Below are positions 40,809-49,159 of a DNA stretch of 64,000 nt, in pieces. This DNA comes from Candidatus Acetothermia bacterium (GTDB lineage: Bacteria > Bipolaricaulota > Bipolaricaulia > RBG-16-55-9), in contig JACQCZ010000014.1 in the NCBI GenBank assembly GCA_016201405.1, positions 356,631-420,630 of the forward strand. Direction: 5' to 3'. The position numbers were made by a program, and so were the translations under genes. Every line of letters begins with the position of its first letter. The first letter of the stretch is position 1. The notes below the pieces were generated by a model. It worked only from the letters and a program-made list of their open reading frames with translations. It was not told the origin of the DNA and did no database searches.

Positions 40809-41153
40809 TCAATTTCCAAAATCGGTGACGGGGTTGTTTCGATAGGCTGCAATCAGCTCTTTGGCCTCCTCTTTGCGGTCCTCTGGCACTTGGACCTCGA
40901 CTGGGAGCATGGGAAATGAGCCATTCTGCAAAGCGCCTAGCACATTACATGGAATGCCATTGGATTCGAGCAGGCTCTTGACCATTTGGCCTTCGAAAGC
41001 ATCGGCCTCTTTGAGGACCGCCACATACACAGCCTCATGAAATCCATGTATTTTCCTCTCTTCTGCAAGAGAATTGACAAGAGGCACTTCGCAGTCTGGA
41101 CAATCTATGATTCTCTCTTCATACTCCGCGAAACAATGTGGGCAATATTTCAT
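40809..41153 (-). CDS. Zinc-ribbon + DUF2007-like protein
   Basis: 114 aa. An N-terminal zinc ribbon 'YCPHCFAEYEERIIDCPDCEVPL' is followed by a DUF2007-like domain ('YVAVLKEADAFEGQMVKSLLESNGIPCNVLG', 'VEVQVPEDRKEEAKELIAAY'). Such proteins are annotated as putative signal-transducing proteins; the function is unknown. Start ATG 41153 gives the zinc ribbon at the very N-terminus. It converges on hutU with a 3-nt gap. Confidence 0.75.
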   Translation of the reverse strand: MKYCPHCFAEYEERIIDCPDCEVPLVNSLAEERKIHGFHEAVYVAVLKEADAFEGQMVKSLLESNGIPCNVLGALQNGSFPMLPVEVQVPEDRKEEAKELIAAYRNNPVTDFGN

Positions 41154-41254
41154 TCGGTTCCCCCATGGATTTTCTCTCAAAGTCTATACTACAATAGATC
41201 TGTTCATGATAAGAAGTCGAGAGCTTTACTTGTTCAAACAAATGAGGAGGAATC

Positions 41255-42487
41255 GTGAAAAAAGATATTCATCGCCTCATGGAAGAACGGAAAATCGACG
41301 TGGCGATTGTGGAAGGCCCGGATGGCATGGACTCGACAAACCCGGCTTTCGCGTATATGACGGGCGGCCAGCATCTGGTAGGCTCGGTCATCATTAAACG
41401 CGGAGAGAAGCCGATCGTCCTCTTCCGCTCCATGGAGCGGGATGCCGCTGCCGCAACAGGCCACGAGGCGATCAACATGGATCGCTGGCCTACTCATGAG
41501 ATCGTCCAAAAATTTCCAAATCCACTCGATGCCAGAGTGGAGCTCTATAAAAGAATTATCGGTGATCTAAAATTGAAAGGGCGGATTGCCTTCTATGGCA
41601 CGGGCTCAATTGGATCGCACTTCGCTTTTCTAAGGGGTTTGCAGCCCGGCCTCAATGGCTCAGAGATTATTGGTGAATATGACCGGGATATCTTTCAAGT
41701 GGCGCGTGAGACCAAAGACCCGGATGAGATTGCTAGGCTGGAAAAGCATGGCAAAGAGACGTGTGCAGTTATTGGCGAAGCCGTCGAATTTATCCGGTCT
41801 CACAAGGTAAAGAGCGAGACTCTTGTGACAAAAGATGGAACGCCACTCACAATTGGCAAAGCGAAAGAATTTATCCGCCTGGAATCGGCTCGTCGCGGTC
41901 TCGTGATGGGTGAAGACTTCATCTTCGCGCTGGGCCGAGATGGGGCAACCGGCCACTCCGTCGGAAATCCAGATGACCCTATCCAACTGGGTAAATCCAT
42001 CGTCTTTGACTTCTTCCCGCGAGATGCGAACGGGTATTTCCATGATGTGACCCGGACCTTTTGCTTTGGGCATGCTCCAAAAGAGATTGAGAAGATCTAT
42101 CACCAGGTGATGGATTGCTTCCAGACGGTCGTGAAGCAATTCAAAGTGGGCGAGACAACCCAAAAATACCAGCACATGACCTGCGATATCTTTGAGAAGC
42201 ATGGGCACACCACGCAGCGCTCCGATCCGAAGAGCCAGAGTGGGTACTTTCACAGCTTGGGGCACGGCCTTGGCCTTGAAGTCCATGAGCAGCCCTATTT
42301 TTCGACCTTCGGGCCACCCAGATCGACGTTGCAGCCCGGCATGGTCTTCACTGTCGAGCCAGGGCTCTATTATCCTGAGAAGGGCTATGGGGTTCGGATC
42401 GAGGATACGTATTACTGCGACGCTAAGGGCCAATTCCACAGCATCACTCCATTCCCACAAGATTTGGTCATCCCGATGAAGGGCTGA
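41255..42487 (+). CDS. M24 family aminopeptidase (Xaa-Pro type)
   Basis: 410-aa metallopeptidase with a creatinase-like N-terminal domain (about 1-160) and a pita-bread catalytic domain. Metal ligands: two Asp in '[20 protein letters not shown]', His in '[15 protein letters not shown]', Glu in '[11 protein letters not shown]', Glu in 'GVRIEDTYY'. All five are present. It likely releases N-terminal residues next to proline. The start is GTG 41255 after AGGAGGAATC. Confidence 0.9.
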   Translation: MKKDIHRLMEERKIDVAIVEGPDGMDSTNPAFAYMTGGQHLVGSVIIKRGEKPIVLFRSMERDAAAATGHEAINMDRWPTHEIVQKFPNPLDARVELYKRIIGDLKLKGRIAFYGTGSIGSHFAFLRGLQPGLNGSEIIGEYDRDIFQVARETKDPDEIARLEKHGKETCAVIGEAVEFIRSHKVKSETLVTKDGTPLTIGKAKEFIRLESARRGLVMGEDFIFALGRDGATGHSVGNPDDPIQLGKSIVFDFFPRDANGYFHDVTRTFCFGHAPKEIEKIYHQVMDCFQTVVKQFKVGETTQKYQHMTCDIFEKHGHTTQRSDPKSQSGYFHSLGHGLGLEVHEQPYFSTFGPPRSTLQPGMVFTVEPGLYYPEKGYGVRIEDTYYCDAKGQFHSITPFPQDLVIPMKG

Positions 42488-42526
42488 AACTTTTCGGAGC
42501 CTCGTGAATAGATAGAGGTGAGAGAG

Positions 42527-43840
42527 ATGAAAGCTCATCTTTGTTTTGCTTTATTGATCACGGCTTCAATCTTCTTGGTAGCTCTGCCAGTCTTGGGCCA
42601 AGAAGAGATGAAGGTCGTTCCTGAGGGCATCATCGTTCAGCCCCAACCTAATGATCTGACAGTCAAGATTCTGGCAAACCGCCCGACCTACAGCCCCAAA
42701 GATCCGCTCGTGCTCTATGTCGATCTGAGTCAGGACGCCTACCTGTATATTTATGACATCAATCCACAGGGCAAAGTGACCTTGCTCTTTCCCAATGGCT
42801 TTTCAAAGAATAATTTCCTGAAGGCGGGAAAGCACACGCTCCCCCCTTCAGCCGATTACAGCTTTATTGTAAACAAGCCCTACGGGGCTGAAAGCCTGCA
42901 AGCCTTGGCTCTCCTCAAGCCAATTCCGTTATTGGATGTGACCACTCAACAGAATCTGGACGTCTATGCCTTTCCCGAGCTGAGCACAGCACCCAAGGAG
43001 TTGAAGCCCAAAGTTCAGCAGATCATCCAGACGACTGTGCAACCGGGTGAATGGGCTTCCGATTGGACTCAATTCATCATTGCAGCAGCAGTTGCCAAGC
43101 TCTCTGTGACTTCCAATCCTGCTGGAGCGCAAATCTTGCTCAATGGCCACTTTGTTGGCAAAAGCCCCCTCCAGTTTTCAGTTCCCGCTGGCCGAATCAT
43201 GCTGACTCTGACCCAAGATGGCTATGAGAGCTGGTCAAATCAGCTTGAATTGAAGAATCAAGAATCTAGAGAGCTGAATATTCAGCTCTCGTCCATCACC
43301 ACTGAGCCAGTGCCCATAAATCCAGATTTCCCCATCGAAGTGAGTCCCATTCCCGCAAGTCTTGTCTCCACTTTTCAATTTGGGTGGGATGTTGGCCTCA
43401 GAGCTGAAGGCATCTTGAGCACGGGTTTTGATATCGGCTTCACATCGGGGCTCGGTATTGGTGCATCGATGAGCTTCACAGGGGATGACGTGCCAGATTT
43501 CGTCGATATCGGGACAAAAATTCAGTTCACGCAAGAGCAGGTCTATAACTTTGGCCCAGAGATGGAAGCCTATCTCAAGCTCACTCTTCCGTTGGGTACT
43601 CACTTTTTCATTCAAGTTGGAGCTGGCGCAGCCATCCAAGAGCAGGCCCACATCGCTATCCCCAGTGAAGCAAACCAAATCGGCTCAGAAGACGTCTCCG
43701 TGCTCCCCAATGGCTATGAAGAGACTTTGAATTATTTGACTGGCTTTGGCGGGATCGGCTTTCAGGTTGGGAATAGCATTCTCAGCATTGAGCGCCACAC
43801 TCGCCGCGGCTGGATGCTAGGAATCACGTTTCGTTTCTAA
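42527..43840 (+). CDS. Secreted DUF4384-PEGA protein with barrel-like C-terminus
   Basis: 437 aa. Signal peptide ('LCFALLITASIFLVALPVLGQ'); a DUF4384-type domain ('VKILANRPTYSPKDPLVLYVDLSQDAYLYIYDINPQGKVTLLFPN', about 45-130); a PEGA domain ('LSVTSNPAGAQILLNGHFVGKSPLQFSVPAGRIMLTLTQDGY', about 190-260); then about 150 residues of alternating strands ending in 'GITFRF'. A C-terminal Phe with this pattern is the outer-membrane beta-barrel signature. Probably an envelope protein. Start ATG 42527 from GAGGTGAGAG upstream. Confidence 0.75.
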   Translation: MKAHLCFALLITASIFLVALPVLGQEEMKVVPEGIIVQPQPNDLTVKILANRPTYSPKDPLVLYVDLSQDAYLYIYDINPQGKVTLLFPNGFSKNNFLKAGKHTLPPSADYSFIVNKPYGAESLQALALLKPIPLLDVTTQQNLDVYAFPELSTAPKELKPKVQQIIQTTVQPGEWASDWTQFIIAAAVAKLSVTSNPAGAQILLNGHFVGKSPLQFSVPAGRIMLTLTQDGYESWSNQLELKNQESRELNIQLSSITTEPVPINPDFPIEVSPIPASLVSTFQFGWDVGLRAEGILSTGFDIGFTSGLGIGASMSFTGDDVPDFVDIGTKIQFTQEQVYNFGPEMEAYLKLTLPLGTHFFIQVGAGAAIQEQAHIAIPSEANQIGSEDVSVLPNGYEETLNYLTGFGGIGFQVGNSILSIERHTRRGWMLGITFRF

Positions 43841-43904
43841 AGATCTGCGACCAAATTTCCACCTCACTTCCATTCTCTTTCCACCAAACTCAAACTAGAA
43901 TGCT

Positions 43905-44020
43905 GCTGCTAGACAGCGATGAAACAATGAAGCTTAGAGAAACAAAGTCAAGTACCACCTCCTTACAGGTACACACCTAGCAGCGAGCCTGCCGGCCTAC
44001 GAGGCCGGTTGGCTTTTTTT
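43905..44020 (+). ncRNA. Candidate small RNA with anti-Shine-Dalgarno loop
   Basis: Three nested elements in the stretch between the PEGA gene and fur: an outer stem GCTGCTAG/CTAGCAGC (43905-43912 with 43977-43984); an inner hairpin GTACC/GGTAC (43952-43956, 43968-43972) whose 11-nt loop is ACCTCCTTACA, identical to the tail of 16S rRNA over CACCTCCTTA; and a strong terminator. It could be processed from the PEGA mRNA 3' end or have its own promoter (TAGAAT at 43896 is a weak candidate). Boundaries are approximate. Confidence 0.5.
43986..44020 (+). terminator. Intrinsic terminator
   Basis: AGCCTGCCGGCC-TACGA-GGCCGGTTGGCT forms a 12-position stem with one G-U and one U-U, followed by TTTTTTT. 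It ends the PEGA-gene transcript or the candidate RNA and overlaps the fur stop. Confidence 0.85.
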
Positions 44021-44459
44021 ATGGATTCTGTTGACAATCCGGGCAGAGACCCGAGACAACGAGCTGATGGCTGATGCGGCGAAATTGGAATCGCTCCGCG
44101 ACATCGGCCAGGCGATCTTCGATGAGCGGCTCTTCAAACTCCAGAATAACTCCACAATTGACGCAGACGAGATGCTCGTGACGTGGCCGTCCAATCACTC
44201 GCTCATAGAGCGCCCGGTTCTCCAACTCCATTCTTCGAACCAGCCCGGCACGACATAAAAGATCAAGTGTGCGATAGATTGTGGCAGGGGCAATTCGCGG
44301 CCCCTCGAGTCGCCTCCAAAGATCTTGTGCATCAAAATGATTCTGGCTCTTGAAGACCTCTTCAGCGATCTTTAGCCGGGTCTGGGTGATGTGCTGTTTC
44401 TGGCTTTGCAGATATCGTTGGAACAACTCAAGCGAGTCTTGCACGTCCATACTGGCCAT
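44019..44459 (-). CDS. Fur-family transcriptional regulator
   Basis: About 146-aa metal- or peroxide-responsive repressor. Winged-helix part 'QHITQTRLKIAEEVFKSQNHFDAQDLWRRL' and 'PATIYRTLDLLCRAGLVRRMEL'; dimerisation part with 'RPRHEHLVCVNCGVILEFEE' and C-terminal 'GLCPDCQ', giving a CxxC...CxxC structural zinc site. It could be Fur, PerR or Zur; the sequence does not decide. The start is uncertain (44459, 44450 or the track start 44495), none having a clear ribosome site. Confidence 0.85.
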   Translation of the reverse strand: MASMDVQDSLELFQRYLQSQKQHITQTRLKIAEEVFKSQNHFDAQDLWRRLEGPRIAPATIYRTLDLLCRAGLVRRMELENRALYERVIGRPRHEHLVCVNCGVILEFEEPLIEDRLADVAERFQFRRISHQLVVSGLCPDCQQNP

Positions 44460-44574
44460 TCTAATAAGGCACTTGAATCGGCCGCAAGCGAGCATTCTGT
44501 CGAAATGGTGAACATATTACTCTGGAATTAACGAAACATTCCCTCCAGAATTTAAGGCATATACTCTACAGGAG

Positions 44575-44766
44575 ATGAGCGCAAAGAAGACTTCAAAGAA
44601 AGCATCAAAGCCAAAGAAGAAGACGAGCCCCCTGTCGCTCAAAGAATGGGAGAAGCTCATTCTTTCTGACTTTGATCATTGCCCGATCTGCGACAAAGAA
44701 TTTTCGATCAAGATTGGCTGCCGCAAAATCTGCAAGTGCGGTTATCAAGAGGGCTGCGAGGATTGA
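44575..44766 (+). CDS. Small lysine-rich zinc-binding protein
   Basis: 63 aa. A Lys-rich N-terminus ('KKTSKKASKPKKKTS') is followed by 'DFDHCPICDKEFSIKIGCRKICKCGYQEGCED' with six Cys in CxxC and CxC pairs. Function unknown; nucleic-acid binding would be a guess. TATACT lies 9 nt before the ATG, so the message would be almost leaderless. The gene is divergent from fur. Confidence 0.55.
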   Translation: MSAKKTSKKASKPKKKTSPLSLKEWEKLILSDFDHCPICDKEFSIKIGCRKICKCGYQEGCED

Positions 44767-44768
44767 AG

Positions 44769-44794
44769 ATTTTAGACTTGACCTGCTCTAAAAT
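44769..44794. terminator. AT-rich inverted repeat between a small gene and tRNA genes
   Basis: Perfect 8-bp arms ATTTTAGA/TCTAAAAT with a 10-nt loop, 3 nt after the small-protein stop and 10 nt after the tRNA-Ala end. It may terminate from either side, though it is poor in GC and lacks a long T run. Confidence 0.3.
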
Positions 44795-44803
44795 ACCACG
44801 TTC

Positions 44804-44879
44804 TGGTGGAGACGACCGGATTCGAACCGGCGACCTCTGCGTTGCGAACGCAGCGCTCTCCCAACTGAGCTACGCCCCC
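44804..44879 (-). tRNA. tRNA-Ala (anticodon CGC)
   Basis: 76 nt with encoded CCA. Acceptor GGGGGCG/CGTCTCC (two G-U), D arm GCTC...GAGC, anticodon stem CTGCG/CGCAG with loop TTCGCAA (anticodon CGC), T arm GCCGG-TTCGAAT-CCGGT. It reads alanine GCG codons. Confidence 0.95.
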
Positions 44880-44890
44880 CGACTTCCGGG

Positions 44891-44965
44891 TGGCGGGGGT
44901 GGGACTCGAACCCACTACCTGTCGCTTATGAGACGACCGCTCTAAACCGAGTGAGCTACCCCGCC
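44891..44965 (-). tRNA. tRNA-Met (anticodon CAT)
   Basis: 75 nt to the discriminator A. Acceptor GGCGGGG/CCCCGCC, anticodon stem GTCGT/GCGAC with loop CTCATAA (CAT), T arm GTGGG-TTCGAGT-CCCAC. It lacks the C1-A72 mismatch and GC-rich anticodon stem of initiator tRNA, so it is elongator Met or, less likely, lysidine-modified Ile2. The bases after the discriminator are CCC, so CCA must be added or repaired. It lies 11 nt before tRNA-Ala in one transcript. Confidence 0.92.
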
Positions 44966-44978
44966 AAGCGAGTGCTGT

Positions 44979-45007
44979 AGCATACTCGACGATCAGCTTC
45001 CAGTCAA
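44979..45007 (-). promoter_or_regulatory. tRNA operon promoter
   Basis: Minus strand TTGACT (45007-45002), 17-bp spacer, TATGCT (44984-44979), 13 bp before tRNA-Met. Confidence 0.75.
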
Positions 45008-45123
45008 CTGATCCCATGATTTCAACCACTCACGCAGTGCGCGTTGACATATGGTTTCCCTCTGACATACACTTCAAGAGAAATCTGCTAGGTCGTGGAA
45101 CTGAGGAGGGGTTCTACCATCTC

Positions 45124-46275
45124 ATGAAAAAAATTTTAATTTGCGCTTGCTTACTTATTCTGCTTAGTATGACTTTCTCGTACCCCAACAAAGCTCAATG
45201 TAAACAATGTGTGAGCCCCATTTATACATCGACTAGCCTAGATGGCCAATTGATGGGACTACAAACGGCGAGTGATTTGACCATTAATGGCTTGTGGAAG
45301 CCAGACATTGCCTTTGCCTTTCCAACCGACTTTAGCTTCCGCACTATCCGCTATCGGCTCGGCTTGGGCGTCAATACGGGCTACACCTTTCCAGTCATTG
45401 AGCAGCGGATAGGCAACTACAGCCTTTCGTACATCGACTGGTTCTCCAGCCCAGTCCTAGGACGAGGGGGCCAGCGAGGTCTGGAGTCAAGCTTTGACTT
45501 TGGGGAGACGCACTACACTGGGTTCTTAGGAGATCTCTGGCCGACAGATACCCGTGATAGTTTTATACCTGCCGCATTCTTTGGCAGTGACGCCTCGCAT
45601 TCCGTTGATCTTCCGTATGGCTGGAGACTGAGCGCATCTTCAGAGAGCGTGATGGGTCTTGTGCTGCCGCCGGGAACAAGCGGTCTATCGCAGTCATTCA
45701 ATGCTCTTTTCGAGGCGCTTAAAGCTCAAACATCTGAAAATACATTTCGCTCTGCCGACTACACAGTCAGTCTCAGCCTCGAAGGCTTTCGGCTGAGCGG
45801 CCAGTTTGGGATGCTCCAGAACGAAGCGCATCTCAAAGGCTTTGAGTTTCTCTCAGGTGTCAGCGGAATCTCCCAGTCCCTGCATGGCAATCAGTATTGG
45901 AATTTTACGATTGAGCGAGTCTACACTATGTACCAGACGTCAATCCCCTTAACCCTGCCAGCACAATTTCAAGCCTTTCCATTTATTCCACAGGCGATTC
46001 CGGTCAAGCTGGAAGGACGGCTCTTCTTTCAGGGGGGCTCAGCCACCCATGAAGTCGAGGCATCCCCTCAGTGTGGCGGGCAAGGATCGGCCGATGCATG
46101 GCTTCTCTGCGGCCCAAGAGCGAGCGATGATGGGACTAAGCCCGTCTTGGAGACCGATAGGCTCTTTAGCTGGGGAATCTCCACGACTCTGTATGTCTAC
46201 ACGTTTAATGTTCGCGCAGAGATGATCTTTACGCAAGATGGCGAGACGAAGTTCAATTTCAATTTTAGCTACTAA
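45124..46275 (+). CDS. Putative outer-membrane protein, unknown family
   Basis: 383 aa with a signal peptide ('MKKILICACLLILLSMTFSYPNKAQC'). The remainder is rich in alternating aromatic/polar strands ('LSLEGFRLSGQFGMLQ', 'TTLYVYTFNVRAEMIFTQDG') and ends 'TKFNFNFSY', compatible with a beta-barrel C-terminal signature. No domain recognised. Start ATG 45124 because the signal peptide begins there; GAGGAGG lies about 15 nt upstream, rather far. The following gene begins 25 nt downstream. Confidence 0.6.
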   Translation: MKKILICACLLILLSMTFSYPNKAQCKQCVSPIYTSTSLDGQLMGLQTASDLTINGLWKPDIAFAFPTDFSFRTIRYRLGLGVNTGYTFPVIEQRIGNYSLSYIDWFSSPVLGRGGQRGLESSFDFGETHYTGFLGDLWPTDTRDSFIPAAFFGSDASHSVDLPYGWRLSASSESVMGLVLPPGTSGLSQSFNALFEALKAQTSENTFRSADYTVSLSLEGFRLSGQFGMLQNEAHLKGFEFLSGVSGISQSLHGNQYWNFTIERVYTMYQTSIPLTLPAQFQAFPFIPQAIPVKLEGRLFFQGGSATHEVEASPQCGGQGSADAWLLCGPRASDDGTKPVLETDRLFSWGISTTLYVYTFNVRAEMIFTQDGETKFNFNFSY

Positions 46276-46300
46276 TTTCATGGGGAGGGATTGGCTCACG

Positions 46301-49102
46301 ATGATTCGGTTCAAGCATATTTTATTCATCGCACTATTTTTACTGCCAGGGGTTGTACAAAACACAGATGCCCAGATCTTTGGTATACAAGTCGATCCCG
46401 CGCTGCAATGGCAGACTCTCACCACGGAGCACTTTAGAATTCATTTTCACCAGGGTCTTGAAGATGTCTCGTACGAAGTTGCCAGCATAGCCGAAGAGGC
46501 ATATACAAGCCTCGCTAAAGAATTTGGCCAGGCCCCAAAGACATTAGACCTCGTCTTAATTGACTCATTTGATTTTTCCAATGGATCCTCGAATCCCATT
46601 TATGGCGAAGTGATCTTGATCCCAAGCGCGACCCGGTTATCGGACTGGGCCAACGTGCGGCTTGACTCCTGGTGGCGAATGCTCATCTTCCATGAGCTGG
46701 TCCATGCTATTGAGCTTGACATGACCCAAGGAGTCCCACAAATCCTAAGAAACATCTTTGGCAAGATCAGCGTTCCCAATCTCATCAAGCCCATTCCATT
46801 CATCGAAGGGCTGGCGGTCTATGAGAAGTACAAGAATCTGGGCGAATCCCGATTCAATGACTCTCACACCCGCATGATTCTTCGACAGATGGTGCTGGAT
46901 AACAACATTCCCAGCTTTGATGAGATCAAACAGTACTACTCAAGAACAGAATGGCCAACCGACGGATTTTTGGTCTACAACTTCGGCTCCTGGCTGATAG
47001 ACTATATCGAAGAGACCTATGGCAAGGATGCGCTCGCTCGGTTTGATCGCGTCAATTCTGGTAATTTGATGAACGTCTTCTTCTTCTCCGATCTCAATGA
47101 GACAATCAAGAAGGCGTTCAATGTCTCTGCCGATGATCTCTATACCGGGTTCCGAGCATGGCTCAAAGATCAATTCTCCGGTGAGATAATCAAGCTTCAG
47201 CAAGAAAAATTGACGACTCCCGTTCAGATAACGTCATTGGGCTTCATTACTGGAGAGCCGTCATGGTCACCGGATGGCAAGTGGATCGCTTACACGCACT
47301 CGGATCCAGGCCGAAGAGATCTCCGGCTGATAACACTCAAGGGCGAGGAAGATCATGAGATCACAACGGGAGCGATCATCTCGCATCCGAGCTGGTCAGC
47401 TGACAATCTCTCGCTAGTCTATACCAAGCTTGACTATGACAGCCCCTATTATCTGCACAGTGACCTCTATCGCTATCATCTTGACACTCAGACCGAAGAG
47501 AGGCTGACCACAGGATCAAGAGCCTTCTTTGCCCGCTTCTCGCCGGATGGTAAGGGCATAGTCTTTGCACAAGATGTCGACCACGATGGAAGCACCGCGC
47601 TATCCCATCTTGATCTCCAGACTCGTGAGATTCAGGTTATTAAGAAATTCTCAGACGGCAATGGAATCATCCACTCATTCTCATTTTCGCCCGATGGAAG
47701 CAAGATCGCTCTCGCTCTGTTGGTACGGGGCGGCTATCAAGATATCTATGTACTGCCTGCTTCTGGTGGGGACTTGACGCCCGTCACTCAAGACAAAAAT
47801 CAAGATATGGACCCGGCTTGGACACCAGATGGGCAATATCTTCTCTTTAGTGGCGACGCAGACCGCGTCTACAATCTTTATGCCTTTCAGGTCAGCACAG
47901 GCTCTTTCTTCAAAGTGACGAATATGATGACGGGTGCCTTCACTCCAGCCATCTCACCCAAAGGCGATGCGGTAGCCTTTACCAGTTATGGAAGCAGAGG
48001 ATACGACATCGTTCAGATGCCGCTTGATTCGAGTACGTGGAAGACCGCGACTTTGCCTCGCGACACGATTCCGGCATGGAGTGGCTACGCGCCACACACT
48101 CAGTCCTCTCAGCCATATAATGCACTTTCCTATCTGATGCCCAAAGGCTGGTTCCCGGTTCCGACCAATACAGGAGCAAGCTTATTTGCCTTTGGAGCAG
48201 ACCCCCTCTTTCGCTTTATTTATAGTGGAGTAGCGGGCTGGGATTTTAAAGCCAACGTGCCAACGTACAATTTGTCATTGCAGCTCAATGCCAGCTTCCC
48301 GATCAATATCGAGCTCAGCCTGGCACCCGAAGGCATGAAGCAAGCCGTCAGCTTTAGCGTCCCTTTGGCTCTCTCTCTAACGGGTGGCCAGTCTTTGATG
48401 CTTGGATACGAAAGATCGAATCTAAAACCTCATCATGAGGATGACAAAGACGACAAAAAAGATGAAGATTCGAGTGACTTTGCCAATAAAGTGGTCCCGC
48501 TGACGCAGACTCTTCATCTGCAATATCTCTTCAATCATGTCCGCCATGATGATCTCTTTGCAGAACGTCTGAATATCACAACAGGTCTTGATCTCTGGAA
48601 CCGGGAAGGGAGCAATCAGTGGTACAAGCGCCTCATACTCGACTGGCACGAAGAGTTTCGCCTTCCTCTGTTGGATCTAAACACGCTCAGCACGCACCTC
48701 AAAGCAGGCTGGACCGATGGAACGCAAGCGACCGAAAAGTTCGAGCTTGGAGGCAGCTCAAGCTCGTTCCCGCTTCGAGGCTTTGATAAAAAGTCATTCA
48801 CGGGCAAGCAAGCGGTGACAGGGAGCTTTGAGTGGGCATCTTCTGTCATCTCAATTAAAAAAACCCTTGCTCACTGGCCCATCTTTATCAATGAATTGGG
48901 AGTCGACCTCTTCGCTGCCGCCGGCATGGCCGGTGACCAGCTCAACTTGAAAGAGATCCATGTAGGATTTGGTGTGGAGTTGACATTAACAACCACGATC
49001 AGCTATTTTGCCCAGGTTCAGTGGGTCTTCGGTGTTGCGCAAGGATTGGGTCAGCCCACTCCCAAATTCTATTTCAGCGTCAGCATCCCAGGTCTGCTCT
49101 AA
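46301..49102 (+). CDS. Zinc metalloprotease with PD40 propeller and outer-membrane barrel
   Basis: 933-aa exported protein. Signal peptide ('FKHILFIALFLLPGVVQNTDAQ'); a gluzincin peptidase domain (about 25-290) with 'LIFHELVHAIELD' (HExxH) and downstream 'FIEGLAVYEKY' as third ligand; WD40-like PD40 repeats (about 310-600) with the repeated 'SPDGKWIAYT', 'SPDGSKIALAL', 'TPDGQYLLFS'; and a C-terminal BamA/surface-antigen-type barrel (about 650-933, 'GGSSSSFPLRGFDKKSFTGKQAVTG'). This predicts a protease tethered in the outer membrane. Start ATG 46301 from GGGGAGGGA. Confidence 0.8.
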   Translation: MIRFKHILFIALFLLPGVVQNTDAQIFGIQVDPALQWQTLTTEHFRIHFHQGLEDVSYEVASIAEEAYTSLAKEFGQAPKTLDLVLIDSFDFSNGSSNPIYGEVILIPSATRLSDWANVRLDSWWRMLIFHELVHAIELDMTQGVPQILRNIFGKISVPNLIKPIPFIEGLAVYEKYKNLGESRFNDSHTRMILRQMVLDNNIPSFDEIKQYYSRTEWPTDGFLVYNFGSWLIDYIEETYGKDALARFDRVNSGNLMNVFFFSDLNETIKKAFNVSADDLYTGFRAWLKDQFSGEIIKLQQEKLTTPVQITSLGFITGEPSWSPDGKWIAYTHSDPGRRDLRLITLKGEEDHEITTGAIISHPSWSADNLSLVYTKLDYDSPYYLHSDLYRYHLDTQTEERLTTGSRAFFARFSPDGKGIVFAQDVDHDGSTALSHLDLQTREIQVIKKFSDGNGIIHSFSFSPDGSKIALALLVRGGYQDIYVLPASGGDLTPVTQDKNQDMDPAWTPDGQYLLFSGDADRVYNLYAFQVSTGSFFKVTNMMTGAFTPAISPKGDAVAFTSYGSRGYDIVQMPLDSSTWKTATLPRDTIPAWSGYAPHTQSSQPYNALSYLMPKGWFPVPTNTGASLFAFGADPLFRFIYSGVAGWDFKANVPTYNLSLQLNASFPINIELSLAPEGMKQAVSFSVPLALSLTGGQSLMLGYERSNLKPHHEDDKDDKKDEDSSDFANKVVPLTQTLHLQYLFNHVRHDDLFAERLNITTGLDLWNREGSNQWYKRLILDWHEEFRLPLLDLNTLSTHLKAGWTDGTQATEKFELGGSSSSFPLRGFDKKSFTGKQAVTGSFEWASSVISIKKTLAHWPIFINELGVDLFAAAGMAGDQLNLKEIHVGFGVELTLTTTISYFAQVQWVFGVAQGLGQPTPKFYFSVSIPGLL

Positions 49103-49120
49103 AGCCGCTTCGGCCGTGGG

Positions 49121-49150
49121 TTGCTATTGAAACAGAATCGTCGATATACT
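49121..49150 (+). promoter_or_regulatory. Promoter of pgsA
   Basis: TTGCTA (49121-49126), 18-bp spacer, TATACT (49145-49150). The -10 ends 9 nt before the ATG at 49160, implying a leader of only a few bases. Confidence 0.5.
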
Positions 49151-49159
49151 GAGCCTGTC

